From the NCBI GenBank assembly GCA_021029095.1, contig JAJOHG010000131.1:1-64000 (forward strand): a stretch of 64,000 nt of DNA. The letters are read 5' to 3'. Positions within the stretch are counted from its first letter, which is position 1; every line of letters starts with the position of its first letter. The DNA comes from Phellopilus nigrolimitatus (taxonomy: Eukaryota > Basidiomycota > Agaricomycetes > Hymenochaetales > Hymenochaetaceae). The position numbers and the translations under genes are program-made. This document shows, piece after piece, positions 23,001-33,585 of the stretch. The notes beneath the pieces are model-generated. The model saw only the letters and a program-made list of their open reading frames with translations. It was not told the origin of the DNA and did no database searches.

Positions 23001-23922
23001 CCATGTAGACGGGTATTTTTCGATGGTCGACGACAAGTCGCTGGATGATTAGGATTTTTTTCTGTTGGAACTCCCCCTTTATTTTCTCGTGGCATAGTTT
23101 TGTCTTCTAGCTGATTTTTTATTTCTTTGTTTCTCTCGCCTCTCGTAGACCAGCTTGTTTATTATGAATGCAGCTGCAAGTGTTTCCCGTTTATTATGCG
23201 CCTCGTACCTAACTCCCAAATTTAATCTCGCTGTGCGGATATCATCATTCCTCGTCCCTCTCCCTCGTCGTGTTTCCTGCTTAGGTACAGGCTATCGCAT
23301 GCTTATACCCTGCTCGGCGTCGTCCGTTGACATTTGTATATTGGCATGAATATGATCTGTGATCATTGCGAGACTAGCACATGGTAGAGTGGAACGTCGT
23401 TCTACCACTTTCCCGACAAAGTAAGCAAGAATATATGTTCACGTCTTCTACCCTGTTATGTTCGCATGATGGCGATCCTCCTGGCAATTGTATTAAACTT
23501 TCTAACGATGCCTGACCATCCCGAAGACGAGATTACGGGGCAGTTTGAAAACCTGCGGATATTCCCTCTCGCAAGTCATAAGACGATGCTTTTTCTGTTT
23601 GGAGTCGCTTTGTTAAATCGGAAATCTTCGGATTATTTCAAAATAAAACACAACTTGTTCGAGCACAGCAGTCAATATACACGGAAGCTTCAAAAGCCAG
23701 CTTGGATAGCAAAGCGAGAAAGTCCGAAGTATGAACAAAGCAGGAAAGATGGAATCGAGGCCAGAAGTCAGAATGCTTCTTGGACTTGAGATGGGGTGGG
23801 GTTGGGGATGTCGAAGCATTGATCGCGAAGGCAGAAGTGAAGACTATAAGGAGCGTCGGAATCCTCGCGCAATCAGCACAGCCGAACTACATCTTAGTTA
23901 ATTCCCCAGCGTATTTGATCAT
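23001..23922. other. Intergenic region
   Basis: This contains the T-rich 3' region of the secreted-protein gene (to about 23400) and then unrecognised sequence. No gene was accepted. Confidence 0.4.
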
Positions 23923-24420
23923 CGACGATCGTGAAGCAGATGAAGATCACCTACCAGGGCTGGCACACGCACCACGAGCTCGCGTCGTACCGCCTGGCCG
24001 TCTGCGCAGACGATCGTGCTCGCGATACGCAAGCTGAACGTCGACCCGGCCCACAAACCGCGTGCATGCGAACGTGATCCTCGCCTACAAACTCGAACAC
24101 TCCAGCGTGGGTGTGGCGGGAGCGGCATTCAGCGAGGACGTCGCAGGCGCGATTGACGCGCTGTGTGCGGACCCGATCATCCCGCGCATCATGGATCATA
24201 GCAGTGAGTTCAACCTGATGGACAGCACGTCGTACTTCTTCTTCGAGGTCGCGCGATTTGGGTATGCGGGCTACGTGCCCACCGCGGCGGACGTGCTGCG
24301 CGTGCGCGCCAAAAGAGCACCGGCTTCGTCAAGACGCGCTTCAACATGAGCGAGCTCAACATTCTCATGTTCGACTTCGGCGCCAACGCTTCGAGCGCAG
24401 AAATTGGATACGCGTCGCGT
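23923..24420 (+). pseudogene. Heterotrimeric G-protein alpha fragment, broken
   Basis: In order, in three frames, the DNA reads IVKQMKITYQGWHTHHELAS, then QTIVLAIRKLNVDPAHKPR, ANVILAYKLEHSS, FSEDVAGAIDALCADPIIPR, FFFEVARFGYAGYVPTAADV and TGFVKTRFNMSELNILMFD. This is the stretch of a G-alpha subunit from just after the P-loop, through the helical domain, to switch I/II. The P-loop is absent, and the switch II motif after LNILMFD reads FGANASS instead of VGGQ. The rest of the GTPase domain is missing. At least two frameshifts (about 23995-24060 and 24315) exclude function. Its GC content is higher than the flanks, as expected for former coding sequence. Confidence 0.85.
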
Positions 24421-25413
24421 AGATAGACATGATGTACATAACCATGAAAATAGACTTTTGACTCAAGAAAAGAGGTTGAAATTTGAACTCTGTTTTGCAG
24501 GGCTACGCTATACGCAGACTAGCGCCCGAGCAGGACGCCACTCGTCGTGCTCTGACGATATTCACCTTACTAATGTCAGATATGCATTCGTCCTAAATCA
24601 GCTAATATACATGTATACTAAAGCAAATGGCACAAAAAGAGAAAAAGAGAGGAATCGTAACTTGCCATGCGTAGCAATGGCCCACTAACCGAAGTACTTC
24701 TTGTGGAGAAGAGCAATAAACTGCCCGTCTCCATCTCAGTCTATATGCGCTTCGCAGTCCTGAAACTGATTTCGAATTGCTCGACGCGCTGAGCGCTCCA
24801 TCGTGCATCAAACTATGAACCGCGCGGATGACAAAACTTCTAGTGAGAGACAAAGCATGGCAGGGGAAATATATATCGTTCGAAGAATCCCGCTTCTCTG
24901 TCCGTCTGACACGGCTTTTAGTCTTTGGTCGAAGCTTCGTTTATTACCTGCGCTGCACTTCTGCAAAATCACTTACACGATAGATCTAACATCAGGGATC
25001 ATAGAATACTTTGATATGTTCGCCCGAAAGCTTGATTTGATAGATCGAGGCTGTTGTAAACATGCTTCTCCAGCATTCTCCTGCACTTCGTGTCGACATA
25101 GAAGCCAGCACGTCAGCTCATCAAAGTAATGGAACAATATTATAGGGTTCTATCTATGTCGCAGAAGACGGTTAAAGCGAATGATTCTGGTGTTCTTACT
25201 ATCTTTTCGGACGAAGCATCAGCCGGACTTAAACACCGTTGACTCTGTCGACCTTCTTTCGTTTCTATGAGCGAGGCATGTTGCTGATGTGCTCGAATTT
25301 CCTATATACATGCACATCAGTCATGCAGGCCTTTGTTTGATAAATACCGGTCAATCTTCGAGCATTGCTGACCTCCAGAAGCTCCCTGTTAATCGTCTAT
25401 CCCAACGATCACA
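24421..25413. other. Intergenic region upstream of seven-helix gene B
   Basis: No gene was recognised. It contains the second copy of the 50-base repeat at 24636-24692 and an AT-rich stretch before gene B. Confidence 0.4.
24636..24692 (+). repeat. Short dispersed repeat, copy 2
   Basis: This matches the repeat at 13104-13160 (core AATCGTAACTTGCCATGC, then AGCAATGGCCCAC with one base changed). Similarity fades on both sides. Confidence 0.75.
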
Positions 25414-27601
25414 ATGCTTTCAATCCGCTCCGATGTCGAATCTGTTGGTCTATCTGTCGCCTCAATTATTTATTCCGAAGTTTTCCAGGAAATGTACGGA
25501 CAATTGGTTATTTCAACTATCCTAATTTACGACACAAGTTGAGTCAATAAGCCGTCTAACCTATCAAAGCGAGCTTATTGTATCGTGTAGTCATTACTAT
25601 GGACAAAGAGGTCCGGCATTTGATACATTTTTAACACATCATTTTTTTTTAAACTATAATGCGCACAGGTCCAATATTTCTGGGTAATTCGGCCAAGTGC
25701 ATATCTGTACTGCATATGCTAATTACAAACACATTAGAGCTCTCCTCGGAAGTTTGTCAGCTTGATTTACTTCTTGGTAATGTCCATTTCTGCACTTTAC
25801 TCGTTCTAACTGACAAGGGAAAATACCAGAACCGTTATGTCGGGGTTTTCAGTGCCCTTTCCTCTCCATTTTGTAAGTAAGACGAATTCATCCGGAAAGC
25901 TTAGGCATCTAATCAGTTGATACACTGGAAGATGACACGTTTCGTGCGAGCAATACATTGTAAGTGCACATAAATAGTTCGATAAGTACATATGTTGACG
26001 ATAAAACTTCTGCAACGGTCTAGATGTAAGAATGCAGAACCATCTGTGCAGTCTTTGAATTGACACGACAGAGCAGGCCTATATTCGTTCTGGTCTACTG
26101 AGCTTGCTAGTGAGCTTATATAATGCTGCGTAAAACAAAGACAGTTTTATTAATTATTTTAGGTTGGATGACCATCTTACTACTCGACTGTAAGAGCTAA
26201 CCCTCCGTATGCTGGCGTTTTCGTTTTTTACATTACTATTATTTTGCTCTTTGAAACAGACATACTTTACATGAGAGTCATGGCCCTCTTTTCACAAGGT
26301 AGACGATTCCCGATATATCTCGCAATTATTCCTTTCTGAACTCTTGTAGACGAAAAACTGGCTATATGGCTCAAATCGTTATTTGGATTGGAAGCAGCTT
26401 TTACCCTCGGCATCCTTCTATATGAATCTTTAGCTGAAGGAAGTAAGTGCTACAGTAGGACCTCTCGTTAAGCTTACCTGTGGTTAAGCTTAACTTGTCA
26501 ATAAGCTTGAGATTTTGTGTCCACGGACACGGTAGAACCGAAAAAGAAGCACGTTAAGCTTAAATGTACAATACGCTTAACGCTTAGCCATATTTTTGAA
26601 AATTAATTGGAAATAAGCTTAACAACAGGTCGCTTACATAAGTTTTTGGAGAGTCACAGTTCATATTTCCTGTGGTTGATTTAGTACTGCAATTCTTGTC
26701 TTTTCCCAACATGTCTAGAGAGCTTGTTAGGCACTTGCAAAACTTGGTCGGTTCTTTCAGTTCTGCCCCGGAGATAATTTTGCACAAGCTCGTGCACTTT
26801 TACCGAAGATCAGAAATGAATTTCGCAGAGATATCAATGGATCTATTGAGCAGGCTGACATTAGGAAGTTTTTCTCGCAGTAAGTAGGAAAAAAATGCTA
26901 TTTTTATGTAATTATGTAAGGCCGTGGATAAGCTTAACTTGTCGTTAAGCTTAGGCTCAGGTGTCCACCGAGGGTCAAGCTTAACGAGAGGTCCTACTGT
27001 ATATGCAGTTCACTAATTACACAGAATCCTGCTCATATACGGTCAGTTGCTGTAGAAGCTCTTGCCAAGGGAGTCACCATATGTGAAGTTGAAAAAGTAC
27101 TTCCTGTGATGTGGCCGACTTTATACTGGTCAGCGCGACTCTATCATTTCGTAGATATTTACTGACCTAAGAGGCTTATGAAGGGCTGGACCACTGGCGT
27201 ACGAGTTTATCTTGATGGTCCTGGCACTCTACAAAGCTGCCGATTTCTGGAGGTCATCAGCAGGCTTGCGAGGCTTTGGTCTTGTCAAGGTCATTGTCCA
27301 AGACCAAGCAATATATTTTCTTCTGTGATTTGAATTTAAATGCTCTGATTATTTTCGATTGGACTGACTTCGTCTGAATCTTGGCAGGGTGATATCTTGC
27401 GGATGCTGCAAAATCATAAGCTTCCATCTTGCCACTTTCAACCTATTGCACGACAATTTATTCGATACAATCGGGGGTGCCACCCTTCTTTGTGTCCTTG
27501 GGAGCCGTCTGTTGGTGAATTTAAAGGAGGCAGGAGAGAGGGGTGTTAATGGCGGAACAAGCTACAGGGCGAGCACCATGAGTGATATGGAATTTTCCTG
27601 A
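25414..27601 (+). CDS. Seven-helix membrane protein B (DUF6533 type), MITE in an intron
   Basis: This gene has the same structure as gene A. Exon 1 is 25414-25537 (same length as in A), exon 2 is 25591-25610 (20 bases), and exon 3 is 25669-25683 (15 bases, VQYFW). PRKFV and NRYVGVF follow, then the inferred 2-base exon at 26024-26025, the YILYMRVMALFSQ helix, and a C-terminus ending GERGVNGGTSYRASTMSDME. Splice sites are canonical where A and C have faults. One intron (about 26443-27045) is enlarged to some 600 bases by a transposon-like insertion, but its donor and acceptor are intact. The receptor-like role is inferred from the family. The protein should have seven helices with a cytosolic C-terminus. 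Confidence 0.72.
26453..26999. mobile_element. Pogo/Tc1-type MITE, 547 bp
   Basis: The two ends are perfect inverted repeats of 23 bases beginning CAGTAGGACC, flanked on each side by TA as a target duplication (26451-26452 and 27000-27001). A CAGT terminus and TA target site are typical of pogo elements of the Tc1/mariner superfamily. Several subterminal repeats of the kind TTAAGCTTAA and GTCCAC lie inside in both directions. No transposase is encoded, so it must have been moved by an enzyme made elsewhere. It sits inside an intron of seven-helix gene B; genes A and C lack it at the same intron. Confidence 0.88.
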
Positions 27602-27644
27602 AAATCTTGTGTACATCCAAGGTAATGTTTTTTGTTAATTTTCT

Positions 27645-28388
27645 GTCGGCTGGCATGACTGTGTTTGGGCGACGGAGCGCGCAACGGGCGCGACCGATGG
27701 CAGGAAGGACATGCGCAAATCGTCATCCACGAACGCTGATCCATCGGAGGGGTGCCCGACGAGGAAAGGAGATTTTGATAGGTACTGCCTTGTCCTTGTA
27801 TTGTGTGGGCAGTTCTATGGAAATAGTAAGAAAACACGACACTTGCTTGAATTCTCCAGCGAGTCCTGGATCGCTGCTGTAGATCTGTGCGAACTGCTCC
27901 GGCGTAGGCTCCGCATTTTCAATGTCCCAGCTTCATTTCACCCACGGTGATATCGAGCTGCAAAAGCCGACCATTGTTAAATCTCCCGTGTCTCCACGTC
28001 GTAGCTAACGAAATCAGAGCATACCTTGATGATGATTCGCATATCCTCATACATCTTATCCTCATCTACCTCTATCATCCACCGACGAGTCCTCATCCTC
28101 CTGCGACGCAAACTTGTGTCGCTTCTTCGCGCCGCCCTGCGGCTCCGGCACGCTCTGCAACAGTGCGCGTGTGCGGTCGTAGCCATCCTGATTGCGCAGA
28201 CGCTTCCGCCAGGACACCCACCACTCCGCATCGGGGCCCCGCAGGGTCCGCCCAACTTCCAGTATGGCCAGCTGCTCCTGTATCGACTTGGCGATGGTTG
28301 TGTGATAGCTGGAGGAAAGACCATAGTTTTCTATGACCGACTGCACGAAGACTTCGGGTGTTACAATAGGGCCTGTCAGCAACAATGA
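27645..28388 (-). pseudogene. SNF5/SMARCB1 chromatin-remodelling subunit fragment, broken
   Basis: Reading leftward: TPEVFVQSVIENYGLSSSYH, IAKSIQEQLA, WWVSWRKRLRNQDGYDRTRA, DEDKMYEDMRIIIK, an intron with GT/AG ends, LDITVGEMKL, WDIENAEPTPEQFAQIYSSD, PGLAGEFK, and finally LVGHPSDGSAFVDDDLRMSF. This is the order of the two SNF5 repeats and the C-terminal part of the SWI/SNF (or RSC) core subunit. Frames change at least three times (about 28070, 27915 and 27770), and the N-terminus is missing. Old introns are kept, so this is a copy of genomic DNA. It lies just after gene B. Confidence 0.84.
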
Positions 28389-28808
28389 TAAGGGAGATCA
28401 GCAAAAGAAGAGATCAGAACGAGGCTGCTATATTTTCGCACCATTCAAATTCCACACAAACGTATCGCAATATTTATGGTGCTCGACATCGAGCTCGAAA
28501 CGTATCGGGACGAGCTGCTATGCGCGGTTCGCCTCGCCCGGCTTCAGTTTCCCAGTCACCTTCAGGCCCTCGCGCCGCCGCACCTTCTTTCTGCCGCCTC
28601 CGCGCGCGTCTGCACCTCTCGAGGTGCGATCTACAACTTACGTCATCGCCGCTTCTGACTTTCGACTTCCGAGTTCGAACTTCAAATCAAAAAGTTCGAT
28701 TTTTCAGTGAAAACAAATGCCATAAAGTTCAATTTTCCAACGATAAATAATGTCATACTGTCTCATACATACAAATGCCATACAGTCATATGTTATCTAC
28801 TGAGGCTA
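28389..28808. other. Intergenic region
   Basis: This contains a GC-rich stretch (28490-28650), possibly more worn coding sequence, and an AT-rich stretch with repeated CATACA motifs near 28755-28790. No gene was recognised. Confidence 0.35.
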
Positions 28809-29483
28809 TCATACAACGTATTCGATAATTTTTTGGATCTCATCGTACAACCATTTCGGTACTTTTGTCGGATCCCCGGCTTCAGGACAATCAGCTAAAA
28901 GTTCCCTCACTTTTTCGTCAATCTCTCCTTTAGAGACAAGGGGCTGAACTTTTAATATTTCAAATTTATCCATGGAAGTGCCAATCTTCATGCATCGAAC
29001 ATCCCATTTGTCGCCACGTTTGTTCGCTGCAATATTGAAAGCCCTCTCCCAACCATCTGTCAATACAATGCGATGTATCAGTACATATAACCGCTCTGCT
29101 GCTAATGACATACATTCGGTCAAAGACTGTGAGATGTTAGCATAATCTGCGTTTGGCCCAACAATGTCATGTATATGTTCAATTTTACCGCGCACTACTG
29201 CTTCTAAGTCATCTTCGGAGGTGAGCTTAGAATTGTAATAATGATTTTCCTTCAAATTGCCGATTTGATAGAGATGAAATTTTCGCATTTTTGACTTCTC
29301 TTCGTCAGGCGCGTAAACTTGGATGTTCATTCCCTTTGCCCAACAATCTGTCATTACAGCTCGATAGTCAGTCCTTCACCCTAATCCAGCCAATGTGAAT
29401 GGCCCTGCAGACTTACCTATGAGAAGTTCTTTTGCGACCTTAACACCACCATGAACCTCTACTCCATGGATATGCTTGGGCAT
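28809..29483 (-). CDS. Hypothetical protein, 201 residues
   Basis: Two exons, 29417-29483 and 28809-29347, join in phase at canonical GTAAGT and GACAG sites. The protein starts MPKHIHGVEVHGGVKVAKEL and ends WLYDEIQKIIEYVV. It is charged and soluble, with no signal peptide, membrane segment or Cys pattern. A central part (EHIHDIVGPNADYANISQSL, then ECMSLAAERLYVLIHRIVL) is predicted to be mostly helical. I do not recognise the family. The sound splice site, clean frame and codon use support a real gene. Its neighbours are unrelated. Confidence 0.6.
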
Positions 29484-29613
29484 TGTTTCTTTCTTTGCGA
29501 ATTTCAGATTACTCCTTGTCTTCTTTCGCTTGTGTGATATATGGCGAGTTGGGGGTGTAGAAGAGCTGATGCAGAAAAGCATGCACAGTTTCCTGGATTT
29601 ATACTCGTTCGTG

Positions 29614-29644
29614 CTTTTATTTTTATTTTATTTTATTTTATTTT
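29614..29644 (+). repeat. Pentanucleotide microsatellite, about six TTTTA units
   Basis: TTTTA/TTTAT units lie about 130 bases upstream of the start of the minus-strand gene at 28809-29483. Confidence 0.9.
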
Positions 29645-30244
29645 GCTCCTGTCAGCTTTGCGTCAGCGTAGATCGTATCGCTCAAAGTACAAAACGACCA
29701 TCTCCTTGCAGCGCTCCTTCTCCCCATGGGTCTATGACTTGCTGCATTCGTTGTAGCTCGGTGCTCAATGCTTGTGTACGCAATGTTCGGGACGCCGGCG
29801 GAGTCAAATGTGCACCACAGAATATACAAGGGACGAGAACACTCCAACCGGCGCATATCTCTGGCTGCGGGGATCGACGAGAGCGGTTAACACTAGCTTC
29901 AAAGCGGCATGCCGCGCTCCGGTTGTCCTTTGCATCGGTATTACAGGTGCTCTGGCCACGTCCCCCATAAGTACCGCAAACCGTCGCGTTCAAGATATCG
30001 TTAGCTCGACCATTGGTTTTTTGCGGTATTCTGAAAGGGGACGGAGTCGTCTCGCTGCAAATTCCGGCGGCCAACCCATTGAGACGTCGTCCAAGCATGT
30101 GTGGCACTCCCCCCTGGTCCAACCCCACTCTTTCCCTGTGCTCACGCGCGGCCCGCGGCCCGGACGCGATGCAAGATGGATGGTGTATTCGCACCACGCG
30201 GGAAAAGGCACGAGGGCGCGTCGCGCTTTGCGGTGTTCAAGCGC

Positions 30245-30245
<1 letters not shown>

Positions 30246-30278
<33 letters not shown>
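30246..30278 (+). repeat. Trinucleotide microsatellite, eleven GCT units
   Basis: This is an uninterrupted GCT/CTG run. It creates artificial poly-Ala and poly-Leu open frames; no gene was assigned to it. Confidence 0.9.
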
Positions 30279-30281
<3 letters not shown>

Positions 30282-30689
30282 GCAGCGCCGAGGGCGCGCC
30301 GAGCTCCGAGATTCTGAAAAAGTTGCCAGCGAGGAGACGAAGACGAACGCGCGGCCAGCAGTCGATTCACGAAATCGCTTTGGGCAGAGTCGTGTGTACA
30401 CGACGGCATGAGTTCTGGAGACATCCGCGCGCTCTAATCCAGAGCGGCTGAGAGCGTCGTACGAACTGACAGCGAGAGCCCCAAGTCGCAGGCAGACGCG
30501 TGTGCTCTTCGACGTGTGCGGGCTTTGCTTACTAAGTTAGCGGGCTTGACCGCTGCGAGGCACGCGCCCGCCTCCCGCGCGCCGCAAGCTCACAAACAGC
30601 GACAGCCGTACCATTACATTCGCAATCGCAAGACCCAAGAATAATAAATACATCGCGCGAGCCCTCAAGAACAACAAAAACAAGAAAAA

Positions 30690-32383
30690 TCATTCTCGCC
30701 CCTCTTCCTCTTCCCCTTCCCCGCCCTCATCGTCACTCGCCTCCGCCGGCCGAATCGCATACCACCGATCAAACACGCCCTCCGGGTCATAGCGGCGCTT
30801 CACGCGCCTGAGCCGCGCGTAGTTCGCGCCAAACAGGCGGCGCGCCGGCCTGTCTCTATCCTCGTCCGCATCTCCTTCCCCGGCCCCATCCGGGCGCGCC
30901 CCCGCCGCGGCGCTATAGTTCCCATACGCGCGCTCGCGCGCGTCCGCGGGGGCCGCCTCCGCGCGCGCGACGAGCTCCGTGAGCGCGTGCGCCGCGGCGC
31001 GCGCCGCCGCCTCCTTCCTCTTCTCTCCCTCCTCCCCCCCGGCGGGGGCGGGGTCCCACGTGCAGATGCAGAGCACGTTGCTCGCGGGCCCGCGCAGCGC
31101 GAACGCGGTCGCCGCGCTCGGGACGCGGTTGATCGCGTCCAGGGGGAAGAACTCGAACAGGAACGAGACACGCGGCAGCGCGCCCTCCCCCTCTTCCTCG
31201 GACGCCAGCTCCTGCATGCGCGCGAAGACCGCCTCCGCGACGGCGGGCGAGTAGACCGCCTGCGCCGCGCCGCGCATGTAGACGCCCTGCCCCGCGCGCA
31301 CGGCGTCGTTCTGCAGCGCGTTCACCCGCTCGTACGGCGTCTCCCCGCGCGCCGTCGTGTCCACCTCCGGGCCGAGCGCGAGTATCTCCGCAAAGCACGC
31401 GCGGCCCTCCTCCCCCGACCCGTTAAAGAAAACAGTAAGCACGACGCACGGCGGCTCCGCGGCGCCGCGCACGACGAGCGCCTGGAGCATGCCCGCTTGC
31501 GGGGGCGGGCCGCCGCCCGGGCGCGCCCACCAGCGCGCGGTCGCGGCGAACACGGCGTGCGCGCGGGGGGCGGGGAAGACGAGCGTGCCCGCGAAGACGG
31601 TGCGGCGCTGGGGGTGCAGCGCGAAGACGAGCTCGGCGGCGGCGCCGAAGTTGCCGCCGCCGCCGCGCACGCCCCAGAAGAGGTCGGCGTGCTGCGTGCG
31701 CGAGGCGGTGAGGACGGCGCCGGCGGCGGTGACGATCGTCGCCTGGAGGAGGTTGTCGATCGCGAGCCCGTGCTCGCCGGAGAGCCAGCCGTAGCCGCCG
31801 CCGAGCGTGAGGCTTGCAGAGAGAGAGCATAAGCCACGTGACGCATGCGATACGCATATACGCAGGAAAGACTTACCCTCCGACGCCCGTCTGCGCGCAG
31901 CAGCAGCATCAGCACGCGCACTTCGTTAGCTCAGCAGACACTCACGTGGTTGACGGTGCCGCCGACGGCGGCAAGGCCGTGCTTGATCGCCTCCTCGTCG
32001 ACGGTCTTCCACAGCGCGCCGCCGCCGACGTACGCGCGGCGCGCGGCGGGATCGACGCGCACGCCGGCCATGTAGCGCGAGAGGTCGAGCACGGCGCCGC
32101 GCGCGGCGGAGCTCGCGCCGGCGGGGCTGTGGCCGCCGCCGCGCACGGCGAGCGGGAGGCGCGCGGCGCGGGCGTAACGCACGGCGAGGGCGGCGTCCGC
32201 GGCGTCGCGGGCGAAGAGCACGAGCGCGGCGGGGCGCGCGGCGTTGGCGGCCCAGCGGGCGATGGCGGCTGTGTACTCGGGGTGGGTGGGCGTGACGATG
32301 TCGCCCTTGAAGGCGCGGCGGAAGTCGGCGTCGGAGAGGGCGGGCTCGGGCGCCTTGGAGGAGGAGGCGGGGTGGACGACCAT
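30690..32383 (-). CDS. FAD-linked oxidase, berberine-bridge type
   Basis: Three exons close in phase: 31946-32383, a 14-base microexon at 31877-31890, and 30690-31812, giving 524 residues. The N-terminal FAD domain has [14 protein letters not shown], whose His is the usual covalent FAD attachment site. It is followed by [20 protein letters not shown]. In bicovalent members a Cys stands in this stretch; none is present, so flavin is probably held by His alone. The C-terminus (YARLRRVKRRYDPEGVFDRW) is the BBE signature. No signal peptide is visible, so it is probably intracellular, unlike many secreted carbohydrate oxidases of the family. The substrate is unknown. GC content is strikingly higher than in all neighbours, with Ala/Arg-rich composition and an acidic Glu/Gly tail. 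Confidence 0.86.
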
Positions 32384-33585
32384 GGTTGCTGGGAGGGGTG
32401 CTCTGGCTCAGGGTGGAGTCTTATATTGGGCGCGGCGGGCGTGTATATGCGCGCAGGCGATCGTCGGCTTCGGCTTCCGAGGGGCGAGGCGTGGCCACCC
32501 GGGCCACCGAAGCCAATGTCCGTATATAGCCACCGTCTGCCTATTTTCCTCGTCTCGACGGCTCTTCCATCTATCCTTTCAGCGATCCGCATCCGAGCGT
32601 GCAGCAACGCGCGGCACGAACACGCGTCGCAAGGCCTCCGATATGCCCGCCTCCACGCAGCAAGGGCTGGCTGGAATCTTCCGTCTGTCTGGCTCTTCCC
32701 AGCAGGCCATGGCGGCCGTCGCGTGGCGTCATTCTCCGTGAGAGCCCTACGCAGGTCTGTCATTCTACTGTCTTAACTGTTCACCTCTTCTTCAGCCCGC
32801 TTAAGCCACCTCTTGTCTTACTTAGCACCGGGCTGACCCGTTCCGATATTCTGGACCGCCCGTCGACGAGCCCCGCCGTCAAGCCGGAAGTACGCGCTCG
32901 CCTCGATGACGTGGTTGACAGCCCGCAGCCGCTCTCGCTTGCACCGCCCAACAACAGCATTGCCACGGACAGCAGCCGGCCGGACTGGGCTCGAGACGGA
33001 GCGCATCCGCGCGCCGGCCATCTCTGCAGGAGCGGCTTGGACACTGCGTCTGCGTAGCGACGTTACGGATCTGTTATTGTTGGATGAATCAGCAAGTTCT
33101 CGTGTCGAATCCTGAGAGTGAATTTACAATCTCCACTTCCTTTTGGTTCTATGTATAGAGCGCACTTGTTTTCGAGATTGATCACAGGCTTCACACCATA
33201 CGACAGTCGCTGGGCGCAGGCGCAACGCCATTCAACCCGTTCAAGAAAGAGACGGGTACGAGCGATTTTTTTCCCCCTTCACCTCAACTTAGCCTCGGAA
33301 GTGGTTGGCCAGAGCCGAGGGTTACTACACTCGCAGACACCTGATTGCCTATGGCACGCTGCCAGCTTATCATCCAAAAACAAATTACATAGTTTTTTTT
33401 GCTTCTCATTTATCTAGATTGCATTTGTTCTAATATAATATATACTGGAGAAAATGGGAATGGGGAAAAAAGGAATCATCCCATTCCTTCTCCAGGTCGC
33501 CAAGAAAAACGATCAAAGTTTGTTTCTTCAGTCTCAACAAACCCGAGACCGCCAGGAACCAAGAGGGATGGTTCGTGTCTCTCAC
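32384..33585. other. Intergenic region
   Basis: This is upstream of the oxidase and downstream of F-box gene 1. At about 32539-32581 there is a 42-base stretch (TCTCGACGGCTCTTCCAT) that recurs, slightly changed, near 37898-37936. From about 33465 the sequence belongs to the F-box segmental duplication. Confidence 0.45.

Larger units (their letters stand above)
29484..30689. other. Intergenic region with two microsatellites
   Basis: No gene was accepted. Long open frames on both strands at 29680-30430 overlap one another, shift with the trinucleotide run and resemble nothing. This is promoter-side sequence for the gene at 28809 and 3' sequence for the oxidase. Confidence 0.4.

Noticed and set aside
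26672..26887. Open frame inside the MITE as a transposase gene
   Set aside because: It has 71 codons, with no DDE or DNA-binding motif; too short for a pogo transposase.
29680..30430. Long overlapping open frames on both strands around the GCT run
   Set aside because: They are created by GC-rich sequence and the trinucleotide repeat; no motif, splice site or start context supports a gene.
30800..32770. Very long open frames on the plus strand and in other minus frames over the FAD-oxidase
   Set aside because: They are shadows of a GC-rich gene. Only the frame with [16 protein letters not shown] and the BBE end has family motifs.
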